Below are positions 35,987 to 46,600 of a stretch of DNA of 64,000 nucleotides, one piece after another (positions within the stretch are counted from its first letter, which is position 1; the number at the start of each line of letters is the position of its first letter). The notes below the pieces were generated by a model. The model ran no database searches and was not told the origin of the DNA. It saw nothing but the letters and a program-made list of their open reading frames with translations. This stretch comes from Cyprinodon diabolis (Eukaryota > Chordata > Actinopteri > Cyprinodontiformes > Cyprinodontidae). Made by a program: the position numbers and the translations under genes. The stretch lies in NCBI GenBank assembly GCA_030533445.1, contig CM060068.1, positions 49,843,659-49,907,658 on the forward strand, given 5' to 3'.

Positions 35987-37895
35987 CCTGACTAATCTTC
36001 TTGTAGTGTTAACCCTTTGTGGGTTAACAAGGGGGGATCTGATTAAGGTTACTACTAACACGACACACACACACTTAATGCGTCACACACAAACATGTGC
36101 ACTAGCAATGGTAACACTAGCTACTAACCACGGGGTAATCAGTAATAATGATGGAAAAGATTTATCACTAATGCATGTGCAAATCAAAGGATATGATTAT
36201 GTAATGTCTGAAGAAATTTTAGGGAAGTCAATGGGGAAACATTGGCTTGGAATTCCACAAGGCGTGGACTGCCGTGGGGATGGGATGGTGATCATTGAGG
36301 TAAGATGCAGAACAAACATATGCAAAAACACACTAACAGGACAAGTAATGACAGTTAAAAGAGCACATAAAGTGGTGCAACTGATAAACAGAAGACAGAA
36401 AAGAGATCTAGACAAATTAAAGACTGCACACTGGGAAACCAACATGTTCCAACAATGGATTCAGTACTCTGTCCAGACAATGTTCAAAGCCAAAAAGCGC
36501 CCGAAAGATGATTGTATAGCCTGTTATAATGTTAAAAAATTACCAGCCCTTCAGATTATTCCAGGAAGTAAAATAGGCGACTGCCCAGATGTAACGGAGT
36601 GCTTTGCTCATTGTGCCATGCAGATGGCCGGAGGTCTTTCATCCTTGTCAGAAGACCACACAATATGCCCCAGAGCACTGAACTCCTCAATCAATGAGGT
36701 GATGAGCACTTTCTCCCTTCCACCCGTAGTACGAAAACCAGCTGAACTGATTTTTCCATTTTGTATAGCCCGAGGGAAAGAATTAGAAGAGGTGACCAAT
36801 AGAACCTCTAGACAAATGTGGACAACGGATGGATTGGTGACATGTAGTAATAGAACATGGTACCCACCACTAGCAAAAGGGAACCTCACCTACCACATTA
36901 AGTTTTGTAAAACAAGCCCCAATGCTACCATACGCTGTGAACAGGTAGTACCAGATGGGGGACATGTTATTTATGAGTTCCAACCTTCAAGTGTATCTCA
37001 ATACCGAATACTGAGCCTGGCAAAGGGATCCGTCCCTTTAGGTGACATTTTTTGGATGTGCCACAATGAAACACAGATGTTGGCCACATTGCCCCCTCAG
37101 TGGGAAGGTATCTGTGCACCAGTAATGCTGACAGGACAACTAAAGTTAATAGTAAATAACCCAATAGACAGTAATGTAACATCTAACGACATAACCAACC
37201 GCATTAAGAGAAGTGCTCCTGTTAAACATGAGTGGAAGACCTCAGATGAAGTATATATCTCTTGGGATCAGGTCCCATATGGGGTACCTGAGGAACAGGC
37301 TGCTATAGGGAGTGATTGGATAAAAAGCGGGAGGGGGGCTGGTTCAGTACCAATCTATGGAACCATTGTTAATGCGCAGTATATAGCTCGCAATAGTAGA
37401 TGGGTAAATCTCTTATGGTATAATCAACAAAGATTTATAAATTTTACGATAAAAGGTATGGATCTGGTAAAGGATCAATTGCATGCAACGTCGCTAATGG
37501 TTCTGCAACATAGGTTCGTGTTAGAGTCTCGCATGGCTGGGGACCAAGGAATATGTGATTATATAGGAGAAGATTGTTGTACTTTAATTCCCATGCACAC
37601 AGATGTTAACGGTAGCCTCACAGGAGTCCTACAGGAAATGAAACGAATGAGGGAAGAACATGTACTGCAGTCCAATTGGAACACTCAATTGAAGGGATTC
37701 TGGGACTGGTTTAATAAGCTTGGATGGGGAAAGTATCTTAAAGCAGCAGGGATGATTCTAGGAGCAGTAATATTGATCATATTAGTAGTCATTTGTTGCA
37801 TCATACCCCTTGTGCGGGGATTGGTCTCAAGACTTGTTGTAAGCATAACTGGACAGTTCCCAGTCGTAGAGATACAATTGGACCACGTAATGTAG
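35961..37895 (+). CDS. env: Envelope glycoprotein precursor (SU-TM)
   Basis: Env binds the receptor and fuses membranes. From the ATG at 35961 it has 644 residues and starts with a hydrophobic signal segment (about 1-24). The frame is open further upstream, within pol, but 35961 is the first ATG after the best splice acceptor and directly precedes the signal segment. There are two basic cleavage motifs, RRQKR (144-148) and RIKR (414-417). SU contains CIAC (185-188), the CXXC motif of gamma-type Env. TM contains CDYIGEDCC (532-540), the CX6CC motif, after a heptad-like region. The membrane span is about 595-617, with a tail of about 27 residues. Roughly ten N-glycosylation sequons are visible. 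It overlaps pol by 26 bases. The TM ectodomain resembles fish endogenous Env proteins as I recall them. The frame is intact. Confidence 0.92.
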   Translation: MRILPTLTNLTNLLVVLTLCGLTRGDLIKVTTNTTHTHLMRHTQTCALAMVTLATNHGVISNNDGKDLSLMHVQIKGYDYVMSEEILGKSMGKHWLGIPQGVDCRGDGMVIIEVRCRTNICKNTLTGQVMTVKRAHKVVQLINRRQKRDLDKLKTAHWETNMFQQWIQYSVQTMFKAKKRPKDDCIACYNVKKLPALQIIPGSKIGDCPDVTECFAHCAMQMAGGLSSLSEDHTICPRALNSSINEVMSTFSLPPVVRKPAELIFPFCIARGKELEEVTNRTSRQMWTTDGLVTCSNRTWYPPLAKGNLTYHIKFCKTSPNATIRCEQVVPDGGHVIYEFQPSSVSQYRILSLAKGSVPLGDIFWMCHNETQMLATLPPQWEGICAPVMLTGQLKLIVNNPIDSNVTSNDITNRIKRSAPVKHEWKTSDEVYISWDQVPYGVPEEQAAIGSDWIKSGRGAGSVPIYGTIVNAQYIARNSRWVNLLWYNQQRFINFTIKGMDLVKDQLHATSLMVLQHRFVLESRMAGDQGICDYIGEDCCTLIPMHTDVNGSLTGVLQEMKRMREEHVLQSNWNTQLKGFWDWFNKLGWGKYLKAAGMILGAVILIILVVICCIIPLVRGLVSRLVVSITGQFPVVEIQLDHVM

Positions 37896-37922
37896 AACAT
37901 AGCCATGATCTCCTCCCACCCC

Positions 37923-37934
37923 CACCAGGTACGT
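37923..37934 (+). promoter_or_regulatory. Candidate internal splice donor after env
   Basis: CACCAG|GTACGT, with the intron starting at 37929, is a strong donor match 33 bases past env. With the acceptor near 38088 it would remove a 160-base intron, as in multiply spliced RNAs of complex retroviruses. No use is shown. Confidence 0.35.
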
Positions 37935-38065
37935 GCCTTTCTTTACTAATCAAAATGTATACTAAATTGCACAACAATGACTCACATACTTATTTACATA
38001 GATATAGTATTTTGCATGCAGATTCATTTAGAAGAAAATATGCCTCAAGATGATACCTAAAAATG

Positions 38066-38089
38066 CCCCATTATGTCTCTGAATGCAGA
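38066..38089 (+). promoter_or_regulatory. Candidate splice acceptor for the accessory gene
   Basis: TCTCTGAATGCAG ends with AG at 38087-38088, and the accessory ATG follows 12 bases later with no ATG between. The pyrimidine tract is weak. Confidence 0.4.
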
Positions 38090-38099
38090 TTAACTGACA

Positions 38100-38933
38100 A
38101 TGGAGGGAACTCATGAGGAAAAATCTTATGAGGAAAGCTATTACCCCGAGGAATGGCAAGAAAAGAATAAAAAGAGATGCTACACACAGGCGTCAGTAGG
38201 CACACACGTAGAGATAGCCGCAGGCTCCTATGTTCCTCCTAGGCAGCCGGAAGATCCTGCAGAGGGGCCGAGTGCTGCACCTACAGAGTGGAGCAAACCG
38301 ATGAGGACACCCAAAAGGCAGCCTGAAGATCAACCGCGACAGCCTACTGGGAAGCCACTGTCCATCTTGATGTCACCGGGGGACCTCAGTATTGATCTCG
38401 GCCCAACCAGCACCCCTGCCAGTCCTGAGAATCCCGAGGATCGCCGACCACCGTCACCTTGCCATCATAATTATCCGCCACCATCCATTCCAGGCGTACT
38501 GGCCATCTTTGGGGTCCTAGCAGATGACATTCAGCTTGATCTTGCCGAAGCTCATCATGTTGCAAAGTTCTTGGCTCATCCGCTGGAGTCATACAACACC
38601 AACAGTGATCTCAAGCCTGAAATCACCTCTATGACCAAAACAGTTTATGCCCAATTCATGAAGGGTCTGATGCACCCCGAGCCACGACGGTCCTTTGCAC
38701 GGATGCGTCGCACCATATACAAACGCAAAGTACAAGCTGGGAAACGGCAGTTGACCACGGACAATCTGGGATTGAGACAGGACCTTCAGAATGCTCATCA
38801 GACCATCATCAGCCTACAACAGCAGGTGATGCAGCTGACTACTGATCTGCAGAACGTGGCTCCATATATGCAGGGGGGCCCAAACGGAGGGCAGAATTAT
38901 GAACAGAATTATGGGGGCCATCCTTATCATTGA
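38100..38933 (+). CDS. Accessory protein with basic region and leucine zipper
   Basis: This 277-residue protein is encoded wholly between env and the 3' LTR, and I do not recognise it as a known family. The start has a strong context (A at -3, G at +4). In order it has an acidic N-terminus rich in Glu and Tyr (1-25), a proline-rich middle (45-130), a compact probably helical part (130-195), an arginine/lysine cluster (196-216) and a heptad array. In that array L218, L225, A232, L239 and L246 occupy one core position, and N222, L229, I236, V243 and L250 the other. A Gly/Asn/Tyr-rich tail ends the protein. Basic region plus zipper suggests a nuclear bZIP-like or RNA-binding regulator. The classical bZIP basic signature N-x2-A-A is absent. 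Position fits epsilonretroviral accessory genes, but it does not look like the cyclin-like product of walleye dermal sarcoma virus. It is probably made from a spliced RNA. Confidence 0.8.
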   Translation: MEGTHEEKSYEESYYPEEWQEKNKKRCYTQASVGTHVEIAAGSYVPPRQPEDPAEGPSAAPTEWSKPMRTPKRQPEDQPRQPTGKPLSILMSPGDLSIDLGPTSTPASPENPEDRRPPSPCHHNYPPPSIPGVLAIFGVLADDIQLDLAEAHHVAKFLAHPLESYNTNSDLKPEITSMTKTVYAQFMKGLMHPEPRRSFARMRRTIYKRKVQAGKRQLTTDNLGLRQDLQNAHQTIISLQQQVMQLTTDLQNVAPYMQGGPNGGQNYEQNYGGHPYH

Positions 38934-39593
38934 TATCAACCTCAACGCCATACTGGATATAAGGACAATGCTGATAATTGCTGATTATATATACCTATGT
39001 TAAAAATAAGTGACATAATCATTGTGTATACTACATGTGACAGTACACGTACTGTGCAGGAGAGTGCCACTTGGTTACTCCTATGTTGGTTGTAATGACG
39101 GTCATTGACCATTAGATGACGTGCGCGCCTGCCTCAGTCCAGGCATGATGTGGCTTTACTTGGTTATTTATGGGTGTGTCTTGACACCTATGCAGAGGGG
39201 GATGCAATGACTTCGCAACACAAGATGCTGCTTGGGCATTGGACTTTTCCTCTGCTGAAATAATAAACAGAATTAGAAAACTCATTCTATAAAAAAAGTA
39301 AGCAACGAGGAGCAGATCCTCTCAAGTGAGCCAAGAGGGGGATCCCTCTTAGTTTGAGATGTTCTTGATTTTTACATTCTACTTTTTGCATTTTGCCATT
39401 TTACCAGGTACTCACACTTACAATTTTTTATATACCAGTCACTAGCACTATAGGGTATGTGTTTGGTCTCACTTTTGGTTTGGGGTGCACAATATATATA
39501 TATAACCATCAGTTACTTTTTAAGATTTCACTATAATGGTATTTTATGAATCATTACCTGCATAGCAACTTTGTGTTGATCCTTTTTAGGATC
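38934..39593 (+). other. Non-coding stretch between accessory gene and polypurine tract
   Basis: About 660 bases without a convincing gene. It contains an inverted repeat CAGTAC/GTACTG (39041-39054), a TGACGT motif near 39116, GGACTTTTCC (39241-39250, NF-kB-like), an internal AATAAA (39262-39267) and an AT dinucleotide run near 39492. Such regions in retroviruses may hold export or stability elements; none is demonstrable here. Confidence 0.6.
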
Positions 39594-39605
39594 AAAGGGG
39601 GGAAA
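39594..39605 (+). promoter_or_regulatory. Polypurine tract
   Basis: AAAGGGGGGAAA lies immediately before the TG of the 3' LTR, where it primes plus-strand DNA synthesis. Confidence 0.95.
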
Positions 39606-40617
39606 TGTAGTGTATTATTTGTCATAAATGATTAGAATAAAACAAGAATTAAAAGTTTTAAATGATTAAAGAGAATTGTTTTAAATGAATACATTTATGT
39701 AGGCCAAGAGGAGAAAAACAGAGCAATGAGTGTGTGTAACTGCTGCACCTGACTGTAAGAGGAAGAAAAGCACACTCATCTGCTGGAAAGCACAGGATTA
39801 AGGCCCTTAGTGATAAGAAAAAGCACCCTCATAAAAATGAAGTATTTCACATATCAAGGTTAACCAGCTCAGCAAAATTTGGCCATACAACTTGTGATAA
39901 ATAGAGTTGTTATTTTCAAGGCACAATGTGCAGTACTGATCCCAGAAGGGGTGATGCTTTGACTGAGACACAAAGAGGAACACTAGGCCAGACTGACATG
40001 GCTTAAAGTAGGGAAAGGATAAGTTTCAAACATGTTTTTGATTGAACTGTCATAAGTTTCTGATTTAAGTGCACCAAATGTCATCATGACCTGTAAGACT
40101 GCTCTCAAAGAATTATTATGCTCATAAGTTACTTTGGATAAAAGCATGGTTTGAAAGATTAACAGTTAAAGAATTAATGTGTTTTTGATTTAATGGCAAT
40201 AAATGTCATCATAATTTGCAAAGAAATGTCACAATGACCTGTAACAAAGACTGATGATTAAATATATAAAAAATATGCTGTCAAAGGGATTTACCACCGG
40301 TAAGATAAAAATAATTGGTTTTACCCGAAGAAAAAGTACCTAGAATAGTGAACAAAGGAGGGGGCCTGTAGGAGGAGCTAACAGGCCCCATGAAATGTAT
40401 AAAAGAGGGCTATTTTCATCATTTGTTCAGTGGCACGCCGGCGGTCAACTCGTGTGTGATTCTTTGTATGTTGCAATAAATTGCATTGGACCTGGACTTC
40501 AGCTGCTTCTGCCTGATTTTTGGATCATTGTTTGCAATTTTTCTGCCTTTTGAAGACTTTGAATTTTTACAAAAACTTAGCTTTAATTTTAAGTCGCTGA
40601 GGAGATTTCCAACGACA
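39606..40617 (+). repeat. 3' LTR (1012 bp)
   Basis: It has the same length and sequence as the 5' LTR by eye, with TATAAAAG at 40398-40405 and AATAAA at 40475-40480. A short frame starting at 40486 in this LTR runs on into the satellite and is not a gene. LTR identity indicates insertion too recent for visible divergence. Confidence 0.96.
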
Positions 40618-40621
40618 AAGG
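40618..40621. repeat. Target-site duplication, 3' copy (AAGG)
   Basis: It matches 26454-26457 directly before the 5' LTR. Confidence 0.93.
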
Positions 40622-43600
40622 CTCTGGTTTATAACCGGCTTTGGTTTATAAAGGGCTCTGGTTTATAACGGGCTCTGGTTTATAACCTGCTTTGGTTTAT
40701 AAAGAGCTCTGGTTGATAAAGGGCTCTGGTTTTTAGAGGGCTCTGGTTTATTACAGGCTCTGGTAAAGGGCTTTGGTTTATAAAGGGCTTTGGTTTCTAA
40801 AGAGCTTAGTTTATAACCGGCTTTGGTTTATAAAGGGCTCTGGTTTTTCAAGGGCTCTAGTTTTTAACATCCTATGGCTTATAACGGGCTTTGGTTTGAA
40901 AAGGCCTCTGGTTTATAATAGCCTCTGGCTTATAACGGGCTTTGGTTTAAAAAGGCCTCTGGTTTATAACTGAATTTGGTTTATAAAGGGCTCTGGTTTA
41001 TAACGGGCTCTGCTTTATAACCGGCTTTGGTTTATAAAGGGCTCTGGTTTATAAAGGGCTCTAGTTTATAACGGGCTCTGATTTATAACCGTCTTTGGTT
41101 TATAAAGGGCTCTAGTTTATAAAGGGCTATGATTCATAACGGGCTCTGATATAACAGGCTTTGGTTTATAAAGCACTCTAGTTTATAACGGGCTCTGGTT
41201 TATAACCGTCTTTGGTTTACACAGGGCTCTGGTTTATAAAGGGCTCTGGTTTATTACAGGCTCTGGTATATAAAGTGCTTTGGTTTCTAAAGAGCTTTGG
41301 TTTCTAAATGGCTTTAGTTTATAACGGGCTCTGGTTAATAAATTGATCTGGTTTTTCATGGGCTCTGGTTCATAAAGGGCTCTGGTTTATAAAGGGCTCT
41401 GATTTCTAATGGGCTCTGGTTAATAAAGGGCTCTGGTTTTTAATGGGCTCTGGTTTATAACCGTCTTTGGTTTACACAGGGCTCTGGTTTATAAAGGGCT
41501 CTGGTTTATAACGGGCTCTGGTTTATTACATGCTCTGGTATATAAAGTGCTTTTGTTTCTAAAGAGCTTTGGTTTGTAAAGGGCTTAAGTTTATAAAGGG
41601 CTCTGGTTTTTAATTGGCTCTGGTTCATAAAGGGTTCTGGCTTATAAGCGGCTTTGGTTTAAAAAGGCGTCTGGTTTATAAAACGGCTCTCGTTTATAAT
41701 CGGCTTTGGTTTATAAAAGGCTCTGGTTTATAACAGGCTCTGGTTTATAACCGGCTTTGGTTTATAAAGAGCTCCGGTTGATAAAGGGCTCTGGTTTTTA
41801 AAGGGCTCTGGTTTATTACAGGCTCTGGTAAAGGGCTTTGGTTTCTAAAGGGCTTTGGTTTCTAAAGAGCTTGGTTTATAACCGGCTTTGGTTTATAAAG
41901 GGATCTGGCTTATAAAGGGCTCTGGTTTATAAAGGGCTCTGGTTTATAACGGGCTCTGGTTCATAAAGGGCTCTGGTTTATAAAGGGCTCTGGTTTTTCA
42001 AGGGCATTGGTTTATAACAGGCTCTGGTTTACAACCGTCTTTGGTTTATAATGGGCTCTGGTTTATAACAGGCTCTGGTTTATAACGGGCTCTGATTTAT
42101 AACCGGCTATGGTTTATAAAGGGCTCTAGTTTATAACGGGCTCTGGTTTATAACTGTCTTTGGTTTATAAAGGGCTCTAGTTTATAAAGGGCTATGATTC
42201 ATAACGGGCTCTGATTTATAACCGGCTCTGGTATAACAGGCTCTGGTATATAAAGTGCTTTGGTTTCTAAAGAGCTTTGGTTTCTAAATGGCTTTAGTTT
42301 ATAACGGGCTCTGGTTAATGAATTGATCTGGTTTTTAATGGGCTCTGGTTCATAAAGGGCTCTGGCTTATAAGCGGCTTTGGTTTATAAAGGGCTCTGGT
42401 TTATAACGGGCTCTGGTTTATAACCGGCTTTGGTTTATAAAGAGCTCTGGTTGATAAAGGGCTCTGGTTTTTAAAGGGGTCTTATTTATTACAGGCTCTG
42501 GTAAAGGGCTTTGGTTTCTAAAGGGCTTTGGTTTCTAAAGAGCTTGGTGTATAACCGGCTTTGGTTTATAAAGGGCTCTGGTTTATAAAGGGCTCTGGTT
42601 TACACAGGGCTCTGGTTTATAACGGGCTGTGGTTTATAAAGGGCTCTGGTTTATAAAGGGCTCTGGTTTTTCAAGGGCTCTGGTTTATAACAGGCTCTGG
42701 TTTACAACCGTCTTTGGTTTATAATGGGCTCTGGTTTATAACCGTCTTTGGTTTATACAGGGCTCTGGTTTATAAAGGGCTCTGGTTTATAACGGGCTCT
42801 GATTTTTAATGGGCTCTGGTTAATAAAGGGCTCTGGTTTTTAATGGGCTCTGGTTTATAACCGTCTTTGGTTTATACAGGGCTCTGGTTTATAAAGGGCT
42901 CTGGTTTATAACGGGCTCTGGTTTATTACATGCTCTGGTATATAAAGTGCTTTTGTTTCTAAAGAGCTTTGGTTTGTAAAGGGCTTAAGTTTATAAAGGG
43001 CTCTGGTTTTTAATTGGCTCTGGTTCATAAAGGGTTCTGGCTTATAAGCGGCTTTGGTTTAAAAAGGCGTCTGGTTTATAAAAGGCTCTCGTTTATAACC
43101 GGCTTTGGTTTATAAAAGGCTCAGGTTTATAACAGGCTCTGGTTTATAACCGGCTTTGGTTTATAAAGAGCTCCGGTTGATAAAGGGCTCTGGTTTTTAA
43201 AGGGCTCTGGTTTATTACATGCTCTGGTAAAAGGCTTTGGTTTCTAAAGGGCTTTGGTTTCTAAAGAGCTTGGTTTATAACCGGCTTTGGTTTATAAAGG
43301 GATCTGGCTTATAAAGGGCTCTGGTTTATAAAGGGCTCTGGTTTATAATGGGCTCTGGTTTATAAAGGGCTCTGGTTTATAACAGGCTCTGGTTTATAAC
43401 AGGCTCTGATTTATAACCGGCTATGGTTTATAAAGGGCTCTAGTTTATAAAGGGCTATGATTCATAACGGGCTCTGATTTATAACCGGCTTTGGTTTATA
43501 AAGTGCTCTAGTTTATAACGGGCTCTGGTTTATAACCGTCTTTGGTTTACACAGGGCTCTGGTTTATAAAGGTCTCTGGTTTATAACATGCTCTGGTTTA

Positions 43601-46600
43601 TTACAGGCTCTGGTATATAAAGTGCTTTGGTTTCTAAAGAGCTTTGGTTTCTAAATGGCTTTAGTTTATAACGGGCTCTGGTTAATAAATTGATCTGGTT
43701 TTTAATGGGCTCTGGTTCATAAAGGGCTCTGGCTTATAAGCGGCTTTGGTTTAAAAAGGCGTCTGGTTTATAGAAGGCTCTGGTTTATAACCGGCTTTGG
43801 TTTATAAAGGGCTCTGGTTTATAACAGGCTCTGGTTTATAACCTGCTTTGGTTTATAAAGAGCTCTGGTTGATAAAGGGCTCTGGTTTTTAGAGGGCTCT
43901 GGTTTATTACAGGCTCTGGTAAAGGGCTTTGGTTTATAAAGGGCTTTGGTTTCTAAAGAGCTTGGTTTATAACCGGCTTTGGTTTATAAAGGGCTCTGGT
44001 TTTTCAAGGGCTCTAGTTTTTAACATCCTATGGCTTATAACGGGCTTTGGTTTGAAAAGGCCTCTGGTTTATAATAGCCTCTGGCTTATAACGGGCTTTG
44101 GTTTAAAAAGGCCTCTGGTTTATAACTGAATTTGGTTTATAAAGGGCTCTGGTTTATAACGGGCTCTGCTTTATAACCGGCTTTGGTTTATAAAGGGCTC
44201 TGGTTTATAAAGGGCTCTAGTTTATAACAGGCTCTGATTTATAACCGTCTTTGGTTTATAAAGGGCTCTAGTTTATAAAGGGCTATGATTCATAACGGGC
44301 TCTGATATAACAGGCTTTGGTTTATAAAGCACTCTAGTTTATAACGGGCTCTGGTTTATAACCGTCTTTGGTTTACACAGGGCTCTGGTTTATAAAGGGC
44401 TCTGGTTTATTACAGGCTCTGGTATATAAAGTGCTTTGGTTTCTAAAGAGCTTTGGTTTCTAAATGGCTTTAGTTTATAACGGGCTCTGGTTAATAAATT
44501 GATCTGGTTTTTCATGGGCTCTGGTTCATAAAGGGCTCTGGTTTATAAAGGGCTCTGATTTCTAATGGGCTCTGGTTAATAAAGGGCTCTGGTTTTTAAT
44601 GGGCTCTGGTTTATAACCGTCTTCGGTTTACACAGGGCTCTGGTTTATAAAGGGCTCTGGTTTATAACGGGCTCTGGTTTATTACATGCTCTGGTATATA
44701 AAGTGCTTTTGTTTCTAAAGAGCTTTGGTTTGTAAAGGGCTTAAGTTTATAAAGGGCTCTGGTTTTTAATTGGCTCTGGTTCATAAAGGGTTCTGGCTTA
44801 TAAGCGGCTTTGGTTTAAAAAGGCGTCTGGTTTATAAAACGGCTCTCGTTTATAACCGGCTTTGGTTTATAAAAGGCTCTGGTTTATAACAGGCTCTGGT
44901 TTATAACCGGCTTTGGTTTATAAAGAGCTCCGGTTGATAAAGGGCTCTGGTTTTTAAAGGGCTCTGGTTTATTACAGGCTCTGGTAAAGGGCTTTGGTTT
45001 CTAAAGGGCTTTGGTTTCTAAAGAGCTTGGTTTATAACCGGCTTTGGTTTATAAAGGGATCTGGCTTATAAAGGGCTCTGGTTTATAAAGGGCTCTGGTT
45101 TATAACCGGCTTTGGTTTATAAAGAGCTCTGGTTGATAAAGGGCTCTGGTTTTTAAAGGGGTCTTATTTATTACAGGCTCTGGTAAAGGGCTTTGGTTTC
45201 TAAAGGGCTTTGGTTTCTAAAGAGCTTGGTGTATAACCGGCTTTGGTTTATAAAGGGCTCTGGTTTATAAAGGGCTCTGGTTTACACAGGGCTCTGGTTT
45301 ATAACGGGCTGTGGTTTATAAAGGGCTCTGGTTTATAAAGGGCTCTGGTTTTTCAAGGGCTCTGGTTTATAACAGGCTCTGGTTTACAACCGTCTTTGGT
45401 TTATAATGGGCTCTGGTTTATAACCGTCTTTGGTTTATACAGGGCTCTGGTTTATAAAGGGCTCTGGTTTATAACGGGCTCTGATTTTTAATGGGCTCTG
45501 GTTAATAAAGGGCTCTGGTTTTTAATGGGCTCTGGTTTATAACCGTCTTTGGTTTATACAGGGCTCTGGTTTATAAAGGGCTCTGGTTTATAACGGGCTC
45601 TGGTTTATTACATGCTCTGGTATATAAAGTGCTTTTGTTTCTAAAGAGCTTTGGTTTCTAAAGGGCTTAAGTTTATAAAGGGCTCTGGTTTTTAATTGGC
45701 TCTGGTTCATAAAGGGTTCTGGCTTATAAGCGGCTTTGGTTTAAAAAGGCGTCTGGTTTATAAAAGGCTCTCGTTTATAACCGGCTTTGGTTTATAAAAG
45801 GCTCAGGTTTATAACAGGCTCTGGTTTATAACCGGCTTTGGTTTATAAAGAGCTCCGGTTGATAAAGCGCTCTGGTTTTTAAAGGGCTCTGGTTTATTAC
45901 ATGCTCTGGTAAAAGGCTTTGGTTTCTAAAGGGCTTTGGTTTCTAAAGAGCTTGGTTTATAACCGGCTTTGGTTTATAAAGGGATCTGGCTTATAAAGGG
46001 CTCTGGTTTATAAAGGGCTCTGGTTTATAATGGGCTCTGGTTTATAAAGGGCTCTGGTTTATAACAGGCTCTGGTTTATAACAGGCTCTGATTTATAACC
46101 GGCTATGGTTTATAAAGGGCTCTAGTTTATAAAGGGCTATGATTCATAACGGGCTCTGATTTATAACCGGCTTTGGTTTATAAAGTGCTCTAGTTTATAA
46201 CGGGCTCTGGTTTATAACCGTCTTTGGTTTACACAGGGCTCTGGTTTATAAAGGGCTCTGGTTTATAACATGCTCTGGTTTATTACAGGCTCTGGTATAT
46301 AAAGTGCTTTGGTTTCTAAAGAGCTTTGGTTTCTAAATGGCTTTAGTTTATAACGGGCTCTGGTTAATAAATTGATCTGGTTTTTAATGGGCTCTGGTTC
46401 AGAAAGGGCTCTGGCTTATAAGCGGCTTTGGTTTAAAAAGGCGTCTGGTTTATAGAAGGCTCTGGTTTATAACCGGCTTTGGTTTATAAAGGGCTCTGGT
46501 TTATAACGGGCTCTGGTTTATAACCTGCTTTGGTTTATAAAGAGCTCTGGTTGATAAAGGGCTCTGGTTTTTAGAGGGCTCTGGTTTATTACAGGCTCTG

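Larger units (their letters stand above)
26458..40617 (+). mobile_element. Full-length endogenous retrovirus, gamma/epsilon type
   Basis: This is a complete provirus of 14160 bases: LTR, primer site, long leader, gag, pol, env, an accessory gene, polypurine tract, LTR. All four main frames are open over their full length and both LTRs are 1012 bases with no difference that I could find by eye, so insertion is very recent. The single UAG between gag and pol in one frame, the DTG protease, the integrase C-terminal module and the CXXC/CX6CC Env place it with class I (gamma/epsilon) retroviruses. The extra gene behind env recalls epsilonretroviruses, which carry accessory genes there. Unusual parts are the size, a long Gag, an extra domain between protease and RT, and a long Pol tail. 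The element lies in the same orientation as the satellite on either side. Confidence 0.97.

Noticed and set aside
37793..38053. 86-codon frame overlapping the end of env
   Set aside because: It overlaps the Env tail. Joining it through the 37928 donor to the 38088 acceptor gives an immediate stop, and no motif is recognisable.
40486..40668. 60-codon frame starting in the 3' LTR
   Set aside because: It runs from U5 into the satellite through the integration junction, so it cannot be a conserved gene.
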